A DNA stretch of 56,843 nt, from the NCBI GenBank assembly GCA_021158405.1, contig JAGGUP010000117.1, positions 1-56,843 on the forward strand. Direction: 5' to 3'. Positions within the stretch are counted from its first letter, which is position 1. Each line of letters starts with the position of its first letter. The position numbers and the translations under genes are program-made. Shown piece after piece: positions 16,365 to 25,826 of the stretch. The stretch comes from Bacteroidales bacterium (GTDB taxonomy: Bacteria; Bacteroidota; Bacteroidia; Bacteroidales; UBA12170). A model generated the notes under the pieces. The model worked only from the letters and a program-made list of their open reading frames with translations. It was not told the origin of the DNA and did no database searches.

Positions 16365-17771
16365 ATGAGTAAGGAACTAAATTCAATACCTGTGCTTGAT
16401 TCTATTCCTCAGTGGTTTGATGCCATTGTAGGAAAGGAGGGGAATGCGTTTAAAGGTCTTCAAAATGTACGTACTTCGGCGCTGGAAGATTTTAATCGAC
16501 TAGGATTTCCAAATAAGAAAATGGAAAAATGGCGGAGTACCGACCTTAAAAATGTTCTATCTTTTGATTATTCAATGGCAACTAAGGATTTTTTGATGAA
16601 AGACATCTTGGAAGAAGTTTTTGAGTGTGAAGTTCAAGAGTTAGATTCCTACGTTATGAATCTGTATAAAGGGCGTTTTGTGTATAAAGAAAGCCCTTTG
16701 CATATTTTAGATGACGGTGTAATTGTTGGTAGTCTGAGTGCTGCCTTTGATAAATATCCTGAACTAGTTGAAAAGCATTTTGGAAAATATGCTAAGACGG
16801 AAAATAATGCTTTCAATGCGCTGAATACGGCTCTTTTTTTGGATGGATTATTTGTTTATATCCCTAAAAATGTGAAAGTTGAAAAACCGTTACAATTAAT
16901 CAATGCAGTAGGGACAACGGAAGATGTTTTTGTGCAGAATCGTAATCTGATTATACTCGAAGAAAACAGTCAGCTTACGCTTATACATTGTGACGATTCA
17001 TATAATTATAAGCGTAGTTTTACCAATTCGGTAACTGAAATCGTTTTGGGAGCCAATGCTTCAATCGATCATTATCGTTTGCAAAATATCAATAATAATT
17101 CAAGTTTAAAAAGTACCGTTGCCGTTGAACAAGCTCGTGATTCTCGACTGAATACGAATAGTATTATTCTCAATGGAGGCTTAATTAGGAACGAATCATT
17201 TGTTACACTGAATGGAGAAGGAGCACATGCAGATATTCTGGGCGTTTATTTGGCTGACAAAAATCAACATATTGATAATCAGGTATATGTAGATCATGCA
17301 GTACCACATTGTACTAGTAATGAATTGTTTAAAGGTATTTTAGATGATTATGCTCGTGCTGTTTTCAATGGTCATATTTTGGTTCGCAGAGATGCACAGG
17401 AAACACTGGCTTCGCAAAATAATGCTAACATCATTCTTACAGATAAGGCGATGATTAATACCAAACCATTCCTTGAAATTTATGCTGATGATGTAAAATG
17501 TAGCCATGGTGCTACAGTTGGTCAGCTCGACGATAGTGCATTATTCTATATTCGGCAACGTGGAATTAGTGAAGACAATGCAAGGATGTTGTTAATGTAC
17601 GCTTTTGCTGCGGAAGTTACTCAAAAAATTAAAATTGATTCCTTACGTGAACGTGTGGAAGATATGGTGAAGAAACGGTTAAGAGGAGAGCTTTCTATTT
17701 GCGATCAATGTGTTTTGCAATGCAGCAATCCTGAAAAGTATAATTTTGAAATCGATATGAGTAAAATTTAA
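16365..17771 (+). CDS. sufD: Fe-S cluster scaffold subunit SufD
   Basis: A 468-residue SufB/SufD-family protein. The N-terminus has the SufD-type NKKMEKWRSTDLKNVL. The beta-helix core contains ENNAFNALNTALFLDGLFVYIP, FNGHILVRRDAQET and ADDVKCSHGATVGQLDDSALFY, which holds the conserved His of the SufB-SufD interface. The tail carries three cysteines (CDQCVLQC, about 447-454). SufD completes the SufBC2D scaffold. It is longer than E. coli SufD (423 aa), as is usual in this phylum. sufS starts 3 bp after its stop. Confidence 0.94.
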   Translation: MSKELNSIPVLDSIPQWFDAIVGKEGNAFKGLQNVRTSALEDFNRLGFPNKKMEKWRSTDLKNVLSFDYSMATKDFLMKDILEEVFECEVQELDSYVMNLYKGRFVYKESPLHILDDGVIVGSLSAAFDKYPELVEKHFGKYAKTENNAFNALNTALFLDGLFVYIPKNVKVEKPLQLINAVGTTEDVFVQNRNLIILEENSQLTLIHCDDSYNYKRSFTNSVTEIVLGANASIDHYRLQNINNNSSLKSTVAVEQARDSRLNTNSIILNGGLIRNESFVTLNGEGAHADILGVYLADKNQHIDNQVYVDHAVPHCTSNELFKGILDDYARAVFNGHILVRRDAQETLASQNNANIILTDKAMINTKPFLEIYADDVKCSHGATVGQLDDSALFYIRQRGISEDNARMLLMYAFAAEVTQKIKIDSLRERVEDMVKKRLRGELSICDQCVLQCSNPEKYNFEIDMSKI

Positions 17772-17774
17772 CCT

Positions 17775-18995
17775 ATGGGTATAAATCAGAATCAATTTAT
17801 CGCGCAATTTCCTATTTTAAAACAGCAAATAAACAAGTATCCACTTGTGTATTTTGATAATGCTGCTACTACGCAAAAACCGCAAATGGTTATAGATAGA
17901 ATCAGTAATTATTATACGAATTTTAATAGTAATATTCATCGTGGAGTTCATCATTTGTCGCAAAAAGCAACCGATGCTTATGAGAAAGCAAGGATAAGTG
18001 TTAAAGATTTTATCCATGCGACTAGTTCGAAAGAAATTATTTTTACGAAAGGGACCACGGATTCTATTAATTTGTTGGCTTTTTCTTTTGGTGAAACCTT
18101 TCTAAAAGAGGGAGATGAGATTATTGTTTCTGAATTGGAGCATCATTCAAATATTGTTCCTTGGCAGATGCTTTGTGAACGAAAAAAGGCAAAGCTTCGA
18201 GTTATTCCGGTGAATGACGAAGGAGATCTTTTGCTCAATGAATATAGTAAATTATTGAATGAGCGTACGCGTTTGGTTGCTGTTGGGCATGTGTCTAATG
18301 CTTTGGGAACACTAAATCCGGTGAAGAAAATTATTGATTTAGCGCATAAAAATAAGAGCTTGGTTTTGATTGATGGAGCTCAAGCGATAGCGCATATTTC
18401 TGTTAATGTACAGGATTTGGATTGTGATTTTTATGCTTTTTCCAGTCATAAAATGTATGGCCCCATGGGAATAGGCGTGCTTTTTGGTAAAAAGAATTTA
18501 TTGGAGCAACTGCAACCTTATCAAGGTGGGGGAGAGATGATTGCAAGTGTAAGTTTTGAAAAAACCACTTATAATGAGTTACCTTTTAAATTTGAAGCCG
18601 GAACGCCAAATGTTGCTGATGTTTTGGGTTTGGAAGCTGCCATTGAATTTATTCAAAAAGAAGGAATTGAAAATTTAGCAGTACTCGAAGAGGAAGTTTT
18701 AAACTATGCTACTTCCGAATTTCAAAAAATTGATAGAATACAGATTATTGGGAAAGCAAAAAACAAGGTCGGTGTACTGTCTTTTTTAATTGATGGAATT
18801 CATCCTTATGATGTTGGAACTATTCTTGATCAGATGGGAATTGCAGTGCGAACAGGAAATCATTGTGCGGAACCAATTATGAAACGAATGGGTATTCGTG
18901 GAACAATTCGAGCTTCTTTTTCTGCTTATAACACGAAAGAAGAAATTGATCGTTTTGTTCAAGCTATTCATAAAACCATAGAAATGTTTGGTTAA
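17775..18995 (+). CDS. sufS: Cysteine desulfurase SufS
   Basis: This 406-residue PLP enzyme is a group II cysteine desulfurase. The PLP lysine is Lys226 in AFSSHKMYGPMGIGVL. The catalytic Cys364 lies in VRTGNHCAEPIMKRMGI, the same number as in E. coli SufS. The N-terminus has LVYFDNAATTQKPQMVI and NIHRGVHHLS. It removes sulfur from cysteine as a persulfide and hands it to SufE, encoded 27 bp downstream. Length and motifs are complete. Confidence 0.96.
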   Translation: MGINQNQFIAQFPILKQQINKYPLVYFDNAATTQKPQMVIDRISNYYTNFNSNIHRGVHHLSQKATDAYEKARISVKDFIHATSSKEIIFTKGTTDSINLLAFSFGETFLKEGDEIIVSELEHHSNIVPWQMLCERKKAKLRVIPVNDEGDLLLNEYSKLLNERTRLVAVGHVSNALGTLNPVKKIIDLAHKNKSLVLIDGAQAIAHISVNVQDLDCDFYAFSSHKMYGPMGIGVLFGKKNLLEQLQPYQGGGEMIASVSFEKTTYNELPFKFEAGTPNVADVLGLEAAIEFIQKEGIENLAVLEEEVLNYATSEFQKIDRIQIIGKAKNKVGVLSFLIDGIHPYDVGTILDQMGIAVRTGNHCAEPIMKRMGIRGTIRASFSAYNTKEEIDRFVQAIHKTIEMFG

Positions 18996-19022
18996 TTATT
19001 ATTTTTGCTAGAAAATTGAGAG

Positions 19023-19445
19023 ATGACAATTCAGGAAAAAGAAGAAGAATTAATTGAAGAGTTTGCCGTTTTTGAAGACTGGATGGATAAATACAATTAT
19101 CTTATTGAATTAGGTCAGTCTTTGCCTATCATCGATGATAAATTTCGTAACGATAGTTATTTAATTTCGGGCTGCCAGTCGCGCGTTTGGATATCAGCAG
19201 AAATGGAAGACGGGAAAATGATTTTGAAAGCAGATAGCGACGCGGTGATAACCAAAGGTATTGTTTACCTTTTGGTAAATGTTTTATCAGGCCAAAAACC
19301 GGAGGATATTTTGAATTGCGAGCTAGCTTTTTTAAATCAAATAGGCTTGCAGGAACATTTGTCACCGACACGTGCCAATGGGTTAACATCCATGATTAAA
19401 CAAATTAGATTATATGCTTTGGCTTTTCAAGCCAAAGGAAATTAA
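19023..19445 (+). CDS. sufE: Sulfur acceptor SufE
   Basis: A 140-residue SufE protein. The persulfide-carrying cysteine is Cys51 in SYLISGCQSRVW, as in E. coli SufE. The family motifs FAVFEDWMDKYNYLIELGQSL and SPTRANGL are present. It stimulates SufS and passes sulfane sulfur to SufB. The position between sufS and the sufT-like gene is the usual one in Bacteroidota. Confidence 0.94.
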   Translation: MTIQEKEEELIEEFAVFEDWMDKYNYLIELGQSLPIIDDKFRNDSYLISGCQSRVWISAEMEDGKMILKADSDAVITKGIVYLLVNVLSGQKPEDILNCELAFLNQIGLQEHLSPTRANGLTSMIKQIRLYALAFQAKGN

Positions 19446-19456
19446 AGCGAAAAAAC

Positions 19457-19843
19457 ATGTTTGGGTTAGGAAAAAAGAAAAATAAAGAAAAAGCAAAAGA
19501 AGATAAAACAATACCGGAAAAGCCTGTTATTACAACAAAAATGGAGTTTGAGAAAAAGGTTTTAGATGTGCTTAAAACGATTTTCGATCCTGAGATTCCA
19601 GTTAATATTTTTGATCTTGGTCTTGTCTATGAAGTAAACGTTGCCGAAGATTTCGAGGTGGAAATAGTGATGACTTTAACAGCACCAAATTGTCCCGTTG
19701 CAGAATCTATGCCCAATGAGGTACATGAAAAAGTAAAAGCCATTGAAGGGGTTAAAGATGTTCATGTTGAAATGACTTTTGAGCCTCCTTGGGACAAGGA
19801 TATGATGAGCGAAGAAGCACAACTTGATTTGGGCTTTTTATAA
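19457..19843 (+). CDS. sufT: SufT-like MIP18/DUF59 Fe-S assembly factor
   Basis: A 128-residue protein with a lysine-rich N-terminal tail (about 1-25), then a MIP18/DUF59 domain: VLKTIFDPEIPVNIFDLGLV, VEIVMTLTAPNCPVAESMP and VEMTFEPPWDKDMMSEEA. The single cysteine (in APNCPVA) is conserved in the family. SufT-type proteins assist maturation of Fe-S proteins; the precise step is not settled. It is the last gene of the suf operon, and its stop is separated from the stop of the convergent AsmA-like gene by one base, so no terminator separates the two transcripts. Confidence 0.9.
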   Translation: MFGLGKKKNKEKAKEDKTIPEKPVITTKMEFEKKVLDVLKTIFDPEIPVNIFDLGLVYEVNVAEDFEVEIVMTLTAPNCPVAESMPNEVHEKVKAIEGVKDVHVEMTFEPPWDKDMMSEEAQLDLGFL

Positions 19844-19844
19844 A

Positions 19845-22800
19845 TTAATCTTCTTTCAGTTTTTTTACCTTTTTTGCAATACGCTTGTCTGCAAGTCCCA
19901 TACTTGTTTTCATTCCTAAAATGCTAATTTCAGCCCAATAATTGAATAAAGATCTGTCCTTGTTTCGCTCGAAATAAATTGGTCCATTTCGAGGGAACAA
20001 ATAGTTAATATTTTCAGTTTTAATCATTGCATTCGCAAATAAGGTGCTAAAGAAGCCTTTTTTCATAGATTTATTTAGTACGTCTACTTTTAAATCGTAA
20101 TAAAGCATTTTCATATAGCCAAAGGCATAATCATCGTTTGCTTCAACGGATAAGTCCACGGATTCAATGGTTCCGCTTCTGGCTCGTATCAATGCCAGAG
20201 GCTTTAAAATGGGTTCTAAATAATCTATTTCTATTCGTTCCAATTGAGCATTAAGTTTGAATGATTTTCCTTGATCAAGCAAAGGAAAAGTAGCGTCCAG
20301 ATTTAATTTACTTTTTCCCATCAGCATGGCTTGAGCATTTAGAACCGTATTTCCTCCAAATTTTATATAATCCGGATTATTGGAAACTTTTAAAATTAGA
20401 GCATTCAATTTGTCGAAATAGATATAGCCATATTCTTCAGTATGTTCTCCCTTTTCTTTGTAAGCAAAATGGGAGTCATTAAGCAGCAAACTATCGACCT
20501 GAATAAAATAAGGTAAATTTAAAAGTCGCTGAATAGGATTGGGCGGATAATAATTGGGCCTTCTTGGAATGACGCCATCTCGAGAAGCTTCTCCGATTAA
20601 TTGATTAATATCAGCTCGCCTTATTGTGTATTTATTACGGAACATAGCATCTTGAAAATCGATGCCGGATAATCTTATATTATGAACAGTAATATCGAAA
20701 CGATCGGACTGATATTGCATCTGTTTTGCAAAATCGGCATAATTGTAGAGTGGTTGAAGCGAAACAGAATCTATATCCATCATTCCGCTTAAAGTTGAAA
20801 GTCGTAAATCGGCGAAATTTAATCGATACATTTCGTTGGCAATTTGAGCCGAATAATTGCGCAAATGAACTAAGGTGTTTCGGGTATAGAAAAAGCGATT
20901 ATTTTGAAAAGCACCTGTGATGGAATCAATTTTAAAATCGTGCATTTGCAGATTAAGGTGACCTAAGTTATATATATTGGTACTATTTCCTTTTAGAACA
21001 TCAAGTTTTAGCGTCATATCGCGCAAATCAATCGTATTGAAAGTTAATGCCGAAAAATAAGTTTTTAGAAGTGGATACAGATCTAATGTGTTTAAATTTT
21101 TTACTGTGGAGTTTTCATCAAAGCCGAAAAAACGCAGTTTGGTATTGGGCTTTTGAATCAAAATATTATCAACACTGAGACTAAAGTTGTGCTGAAAATC
21201 CGCAAAATTTATTTTGTTAAATGAAACCCGATCAATGGTGAAATTGTAATTATTCTGATTCGCTTTTTGAAGCGTGTAAAATTGAATATTATCGAAATTT
21301 AATTGTTTTTTTAAAGATGAAAATCCAATATCCTTAACCATTAATAAGTATTTACCATTTTGAAAATGTTTTTTGAAGTTTCCGATATAAAAATCGATAG
21401 AATTGGAAAAGAATATGCGTTCTGGATTTATAAATGAGCGATAACTTAGGCGAAAATCCAGAGCCTCAAAATTAGCTTTTTCAAGAGTAGTTATATTTGT
21501 AATTCCCTTTATGGTATAGGTTGACAGCCAGGTGAAATCGTGAATAATAAAACGATCGAACTCTACATATGGAAGTTGTTGTAAATTTTCGAGTGAGAAA
21601 AATTGCTGAAAATCAACGTGTTGCTTTTTGTCGGAATTGTGCTTGCTTATGATGGTTGGAGCGTTAATCTTAAATTCTTTGGCGGAAATTAAATTGCTTT
21701 GGAAGAATAAATTATGATCGAAACCTGTAATCTTCACCAATTTTGAATTTAATTGATGATGGATAGATTTGCCATTTTTTTTCGAATTTATATCGACCTT
21801 GAATTCTTGAAATCCTATGGATTCATCCTTTGAATCGAAATCTATTTTTTTAAAATTAAAGTTTAATCCTTGCGCTTCGTTTTGGTAAAATCCTTTTTTT
21901 GTAACTGCGATTAAATGTCGATAATTTATTTGGAAAAGACTATCGCTAAATATTTCCAGAAAGTCGCCCTGAAGATGAATTCCATTTACCTGAGCAAGCC
22001 GATTTATGATGGAACTATCATTGTAAGCGGCAAAATTACCTGTTATTAATTCAAAAGAAGAAATCCGAATAGGTGGAATATTTGCTTTTAGTTTAGTTTC
22101 ACTAATGTGTTTTCCAAACTGCTTTAGACTAAGAGAATCGATGGATAAATGGCTTAAAGCAAGGGTGTCTTTAAGTCGTATCTGATAAAATGGTTTTTTG
22201 GTTTTAATTTTAATATGCTCAGCAAAGATTTTAAAGTGTGCATTTTCATTCAGTGGTTCATTATTAAGTGTTTTCCAGCGAGGAAAACTTTGCACTTTCT
22301 GTATCGTTATTTCTTGCGATTGACTGTTTATTGCTATGGCGTTGGCAAGATAATGATGTCTTTGGTCGTCGCTGACCCAACTAAATCGATTGATTTGAGA
22401 ACTGAAATCAGAAAATAGACCAAAGGCTAATTTTGAATCGTTGGGAACTTGGAAGGAGTTTAACTGAGCATCAATATTTTTAGCTTGTATTGCTTTTGAA
22501 AGAAGATGGTAGTTCCAATCTTGAAACTGTATGGTTTTAATCTTTATTAAATTAAAAAAAGACAGTAGCGAATTGTTTAAGTTTTCTATTTTTTTAATAG
22601 ATAATTTGGATTTTAAAGGATGGGTTTGTGTAAAATTTCCTTTTTTTAGAATCAAGTTATCTGCAATGAGCTTGTTCGAATTAAGCAACTGAATCCAATC
22701 AACCATATTCAATTGAATTTCTTCTAATTGAAATCTGGAATCTTTCTTTTTGCCAGAAACAAAATTAATTCCTGTCAAGTTAAATGTTTTTTGCTGAAAG

Positions 22801-24014
22801 TTTAACTGTGCGAGATTAAATTGTAAATTTTGATGATTCAATGTGTCGGAAAAGGTAAAATCAGGAAGTAATACCTCCCCATCAGTTAGCGAAAAATGAC
22901 GCTGCTCTTTAGGATAAAATGTTAAATTATTGACTTGAAATTTACAGTTTCCGTCGAAATTTATTTGTTGATGCTTTAGAAAATTAATCTGACTTTTAGC
23001 AATATTAACTTCTGTATTTTGAATATGTATTTTGTTTAGATGTTTATTAATCAAATCACTCAGCTGCTTATTAATAGTTGAATTGTGGTTTGAGTTTGAA
23101 TCAGATTTAATTTGAATATTTAGATAATTTATATTGAGGTTCAAATATTGAGCAAGAAACTCCTTTTGGTTGATAAGCGAATCGAATTGAAAATTATTCA
23201 AGCTGAATTGTGGAATATCAAGCGAATATGTGTTGTTGCTATTGGTTGTTTGAAAAGGGATTATGTAAAGGCTATCCAATTGAAATAATTTTTCTTTTGA
23301 TGAAAATTTAAGTCTACTCAAAGAAATTTGATGACTCTTATCGGGAACGATAATTTGTTGTTTTTTTAAATCCAAGTCGATATCAACGAAATGAAATCGG
23401 TTGGTTTTTACCGTATCCCTTAAGGAGTCAATCCGTAAGTGATTTAGTTCTAAGCTGAGTGACGGAATATAAATGGAATCATTCGCCTGTTTATAAACTA
23501 TTTCTGCTTCTTGCACACTGAAAATTGAAATTTCCAATTGAGATAAGTATGAACTCAAAGGATTTGAGAGCTTTTTATTTTTAAGTGTTGACTGTTCGTT
23601 TTCTATTTTTAGTTTTAATTTATTGACTTCTATTTTTTCAAATTTTAAGATCTGGTTTTTTTGTAAAGCCCGAATGTTTAATTTGCTAAAAAGGAACCGG
23701 TCAGAATTAAAAATAACGAGTGGACTATGGAGAGTATTCTTTTCTGTTTTGATTATTTCGAAACCAAAAAAAGTTGCTTCTCGAGTTAAAAGATTGATTT
23801 TTAAATTGTCAAAAGTAAGAGTATACTCCTGATTTGTTAGTTTGGAAAAAGTTTTTTTTATTGTTGTGTTAAAAAGAAAATTAGAAAAAAAGTAGGGGAT
23901 AAGCCAAACGATTATCAGAATTATTGCAAGAGCAAGCGATAACTTTATCCAAAAACGATTTTGCTTTTGAGGTACTTCTTTAACAGTATTGGTATTTTCG
24001 GGTTTTGTTATCAC
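19845..24014 (-). CDS. Giant AsmA/TamB-like single-pass membrane protein
   Basis: A 1389-residue protein with one N-terminal membrane helix (about residues 22-44), then a very long periplasmic region of short alternating polar/hydrophobic strands. The usual reading is a repeating beta-groove of the AsmA/TamB/DUF748 superfamily. The C-terminus (YFERNKDRSLFNYWAEISILG, SMGLADKR) resembles the AsmA-like C-terminal regions common in Bacteroidota. Members of this superfamily are thought to bridge the periplasm and move phospholipids or assist outer-membrane assembly; that role is inferred here. The start is GTG at 24012-24014, because the nearby ATG (24018) is out of frame and a stop lies shortly upstream. 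It is 27 bp downstream of the Crp/Fnr-type gene on the same strand and may be cotranscribed with it. Confidence 0.7.
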   Translation of the reverse strand: MITKPENTNTVKEVPQKQNRFWIKLSLALAIILIIVWLIPYFFSNFLFNTTIKKTFSKLTNQEYTLTFDNLKINLLTREATFFGFEIIKTEKNTLHSPLVIFNSDRFLFSKLNIRALQKNQILKFEKIEVNKLKLKIENEQSTLKNKKLSNPLSSYLSQLEISIFSVQEAEIVYKQANDSIYIPSLSLELNHLRIDSLRDTVKTNRFHFVDIDLDLKKQQIIVPDKSHQISLSRLKFSSKEKLFQLDSLYIIPFQTTNSNNTYSLDIPQFSLNNFQFDSLINQKEFLAQYLNLNINYLNIQIKSDSNSNHNSTINKQLSDLINKHLNKIHIQNTEVNIAKSQINFLKHQQINFDGNCKFQVNNLTFYPKEQRHFSLTDGEVLLPDFTFSDTLNHQNLQFNLAQLNFQQKTFNLTGINFVSGKKKDSRFQLEEIQLNMVDWIQLLNSNKLIADNLILKKGNFTQTHPLKSKLSIKKIENLNNSLLSFFNLIKIKTIQFQDWNYHLLSKAIQAKNIDAQLNSFQVPNDSKLAFGLFSDFSSQINRFSWVSDDQRHHYLANAIAINSQSQEITIQKVQSFPRWKTLNNEPLNENAHFKIFAEHIKIKTKKPFYQIRLKDTLALSHLSIDSLSLKQFGKHISETKLKANIPPIRISSFELITGNFAAYNDSSIINRLAQVNGIHLQGDFLEIFSDSLFQINYRHLIAVTKKGFYQNEAQGLNFNFKKIDFDSKDESIGFQEFKVDINSKKNGKSIHHQLNSKLVKITGFDHNLFFQSNLISAKEFKINAPTIISKHNSDKKQHVDFQQFFSLENLQQLPYVEFDRFIIHDFTWLSTYTIKGITNITTLEKANFEALDFRLSYRSFINPERIFFSNSIDFYIGNFKKHFQNGKYLLMVKDIGFSSLKKQLNFDNIQFYTLQKANQNNYNFTIDRVSFNKINFADFQHNFSLSVDNILIQKPNTKLRFFGFDENSTVKNLNTLDLYPLLKTYFSALTFNTIDLRDMTLKLDVLKGNSTNIYNLGHLNLQMHDFKIDSITGAFQNNRFFYTRNTLVHLRNYSAQIANEMYRLNFADLRLSTLSGMMDIDSVSLQPLYNYADFAKQMQYQSDRFDITVHNIRLSGIDFQDAMFRNKYTIRRADINQLIGEASRDGVIPRRPNYYPPNPIQRLLNLPYFIQVDSLLLNDSHFAYKEKGEHTEEYGYIYFDKLNALILKVSNNPDYIKFGGNTVLNAQAMLMGKSKLNLDATFPLLDQGKSFKLNAQLERIEIDYLEPILKPLALIRARSGTIESVDLSVEANDDYAFGYMKMLYYDLKVDVLNKSMKKGFFSTLFANAMIKTENINYLFPRNGPIYFERNKDRSLFNYWAEISILGMKTSMGLADKRIAKKVKKLKED

Positions 24015-24041
24015 CCATCTAAAGTATCAAAAAATCTATTA

Positions 24042-24725
24042 CTAACCAACCTTAGCGATAATTTTGATTGCGTTGTCGTCTAAAATTTCAATAAATCCTT
24101 TCTCATCACTGATTATCTTATCCGTTTTAAATGTGTTGAGTACACGAATAGCGCCCATTGTAGACATACCGGTAAAATCGGCCAAATCTTTTCTGCTTAA
24201 TGTAAGTTTGAACCGATTGCTCTGATACACTTCTTTAGAAAGAAAGATTAGTGCTGAGGCCATACGGCCATTTAATTGTTTGTGGGTGAGGTTGTACATT
24301 TGATTATAGGCTCTCAAAGTATTCCGATTGGATCGTTGTAAAACTGCAGTAGCAAATTTTGCATTCGTTTGAATTAATTGTTTTAATACGGCAAGTTCAA
24401 TTAAATAGATCTCAGATTTTTCAATCGCAACAATAGAATAATTAAAAACATTATCACCATAGATGGACGATATTCCCACCAATTCGTCGCCACCAAAAAT
24501 ATTTAAAATTAGATTGTTATTGTCCGGGCCTTCTTTATAAAGTTTAACCATTCCCTTTTTAATGTAAATCAGTCCGGATGCAAATGAACCTTGTTTAGCA
24601 ATGGTTTCCCCCTTTTTAAATGTTACTGCGACTTTACTTTTGTCAATAGTTTTCAAGTCTCTATCGCTTAAAGCTCCAAAGCAATTTGTATCACTTTTAC
24701 AAGATATGCAGCCTTCATTTTCCAT
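24042..24725 (-). CDS. Crp/Fnr-family transcriptional regulator with N-terminal C-X2-C-X5-C
   Basis: A 227-residue regulator from the ATG at 24723-24725; a TTG two codons upstream also fits the frame. The cyclic-nucleotide-binding-type beta-roll covers about residues 25-140 (FKKGETIAKQGSFASGLIYI, GDELVGISS) and lacks the Arg of the cAMP phosphate cassette. A winged helix at the C-terminus contains LSRKDLADFTGMSTMGAIRVL (about 172-192). The recognition helix lacks the E-xx-SR pattern of Crp/Fnr. The N-terminus has Cys6, Cys9 and Cys15, spaced C-X2-C-X5-C exactly as the N-terminal cysteines of E. coli FNR, but there is no fourth cysteine in the protein. A redox or oxygen sensing role is possible, not shown. 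It lies between korB and the AsmA-like gene. Confidence 0.85.
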   Translation of the reverse strand: MENEGCISCKSDTNCFGALSDRDLKTIDKSKVAVTFKKGETIAKQGSFASGLIYIKKGMVKLYKEGPDNNNLILNIFGGDELVGISSIYGDNVFNYSIVAIEKSEIYLIELAVLKQLIQTNAKFATAVLQRSNRNTLRAYNQMYNLTHKQLNGRMASALIFLSKEVYQSNRFKLTLSRKDLADFTGMSTMGAIRVLNTFKTDKIISDEKGFIEILDDNAIKIIAKVG

Positions 24726-24762
24726 AATCAAAATTTTGGTAAATATAAGGATTTAATAAAAA

Positions 24763-24795
24763 AGAAAAAGGCCTCCAAATTGAAGGCCTTTTTCT
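24763..24795 (-). terminator. Intrinsic terminator of korAB
   Basis: A perfect 12-bp stem (24763-24774 with 24784-24795, core AAAAAGGCCT/AGGCCTTTTT) with a 9-nt loop lies 15 bp after the korB stop. It is followed on the minus strand by a T-rich tract and separates korAB from the regulator gene. Confidence 0.85.
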
Positions 24796-24810
24796 AAATC
24801 AAATAAGACT

Positions 24811-25824
24811 TTAAACAGTCCAAGTGCTTCCGCTATGTAACAAATCAGTCATATTTTTTATTGGTGATTTTGCTTTTACTTCTGCAATTTGATCTTCCAT
24901 TTTTTGCTCATATGTAGTTGTTCGCACTTCGCGAATAACACCTAAAGCAATTGGGAAATCAGGGCCTTTCATGGCTATTAACATCCAATGCAAAAATGGT
25001 GTTTCTTCATGTGCATCGTGTGTTAAAATGTCGTTTTCAGTAATGCCATTTTCTCCCAGAGTAACCACTTTAAGTTTCAATCCATCTAAAACTAGGCCTT
25101 TGTCGTTATTCTTTCCGAAAATCATCTTTTCGCCATGATGAAGAACAATTTGACGATCGAGTTTGTTTTCTTTATCTGTATAGAAACCATGAACGCCATT
25201 TGAAAAGATTACACAATTTTGTAGAATTTCAACTACTGAAGTACCTTTATGCTTTTGTGCATTGATAAGTATTTCCTGTGTAAGTTTCATATTTACATCA
25301 ATAGTACGAGCGAAGTATTTACCTTGAGCACCTAAAACCAATTCACCTGGATTAAATGGTTGTTCAATAGTTCCATAAGGCGAAGTTTTTGTTTTAGTTC
25401 CCTCTTTAGTTGTAGGTGAATATTGACCTTTAGTCAATCCGTAAATTTCGTTGTTAAACAACAAAAGATTCAGATTGATATTTCTACGATTTAAATGAAT
25501 AAAATGGTTACCACCAATTGCTAATCCATCGCCGTCACCATTAATAACCCATACACTTAAGTCAGGATTGGCAACTTTTACACCGGAAGCTATAGTAGCT
25601 CCACGGCCATGAATGGTATGGAAGCCATAGGTATTCATATAGTATGGAAAACGAGAAGAACAACCAATTCCGGCAATTACGGCAAATTTTTCTTTTGGAA
25701 TTCCCATCTCTGCCATTGCTTTTTGAACGGAATTCAAAATAGCATGATCACCACAACCAGCACACCAACGTACTTCCTGATCGCTTTTAAAATCTTTGAA
25801 AGTTAATTTTACTTCAGCAGCCAT
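24811..25824 (-). CDS. korB: 2-oxoacid (2-oxoglutarate):ferredoxin oxidoreductase, beta subunit
   Basis: A 337-residue thiamine-diphosphate-binding subunit. It has EVRWCAGCGDHAIL (Cys21, Cys24) and GIGCSSRFPYYM, whose third cysteine is a likely cluster ligand. The ThDP/Mg motif is VWVINGDGDGLAIGGNH...NNEIYGLTKGQ. With the alpha subunit it oxidatively decarboxylates a 2-oxoacid to the acyl-CoA and reduces ferredoxin, or runs in reverse in anaerobes. Lengths of the two subunits and sequence flavour suggest 2-oxoglutarate, but substrate is not certain from sequence alone. It starts 2 bp after the alpha-subunit stop. Confidence 0.9.
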   Translation of the reverse strand: MAAEVKLTFKDFKSDQEVRWCAGCGDHAILNSVQKAMAEMGIPKEKFAVIAGIGCSSRFPYYMNTYGFHTIHGRGATIASGVKVANPDLSVWVINGDGDGLAIGGNHFIHLNRRNINLNLLLFNNEIYGLTKGQYSPTTKEGTKTKTSPYGTIEQPFNPGELVLGAQGKYFARTIDVNMKLTQEILINAQKHKGTSVVEILQNCVIFSNGVHGFYTDKENKLDRQIVLHHGEKMIFGKNNDKGLVLDGLKLKVVTLGENGITENDILTHDAHEETPFLHWMLIAMKGPDFPIALGVIREVRTTTYEQKMEDQIAEVKAKSPIKNMTDLLHSGSTWTV

Positions 25825-25826
25825 GA

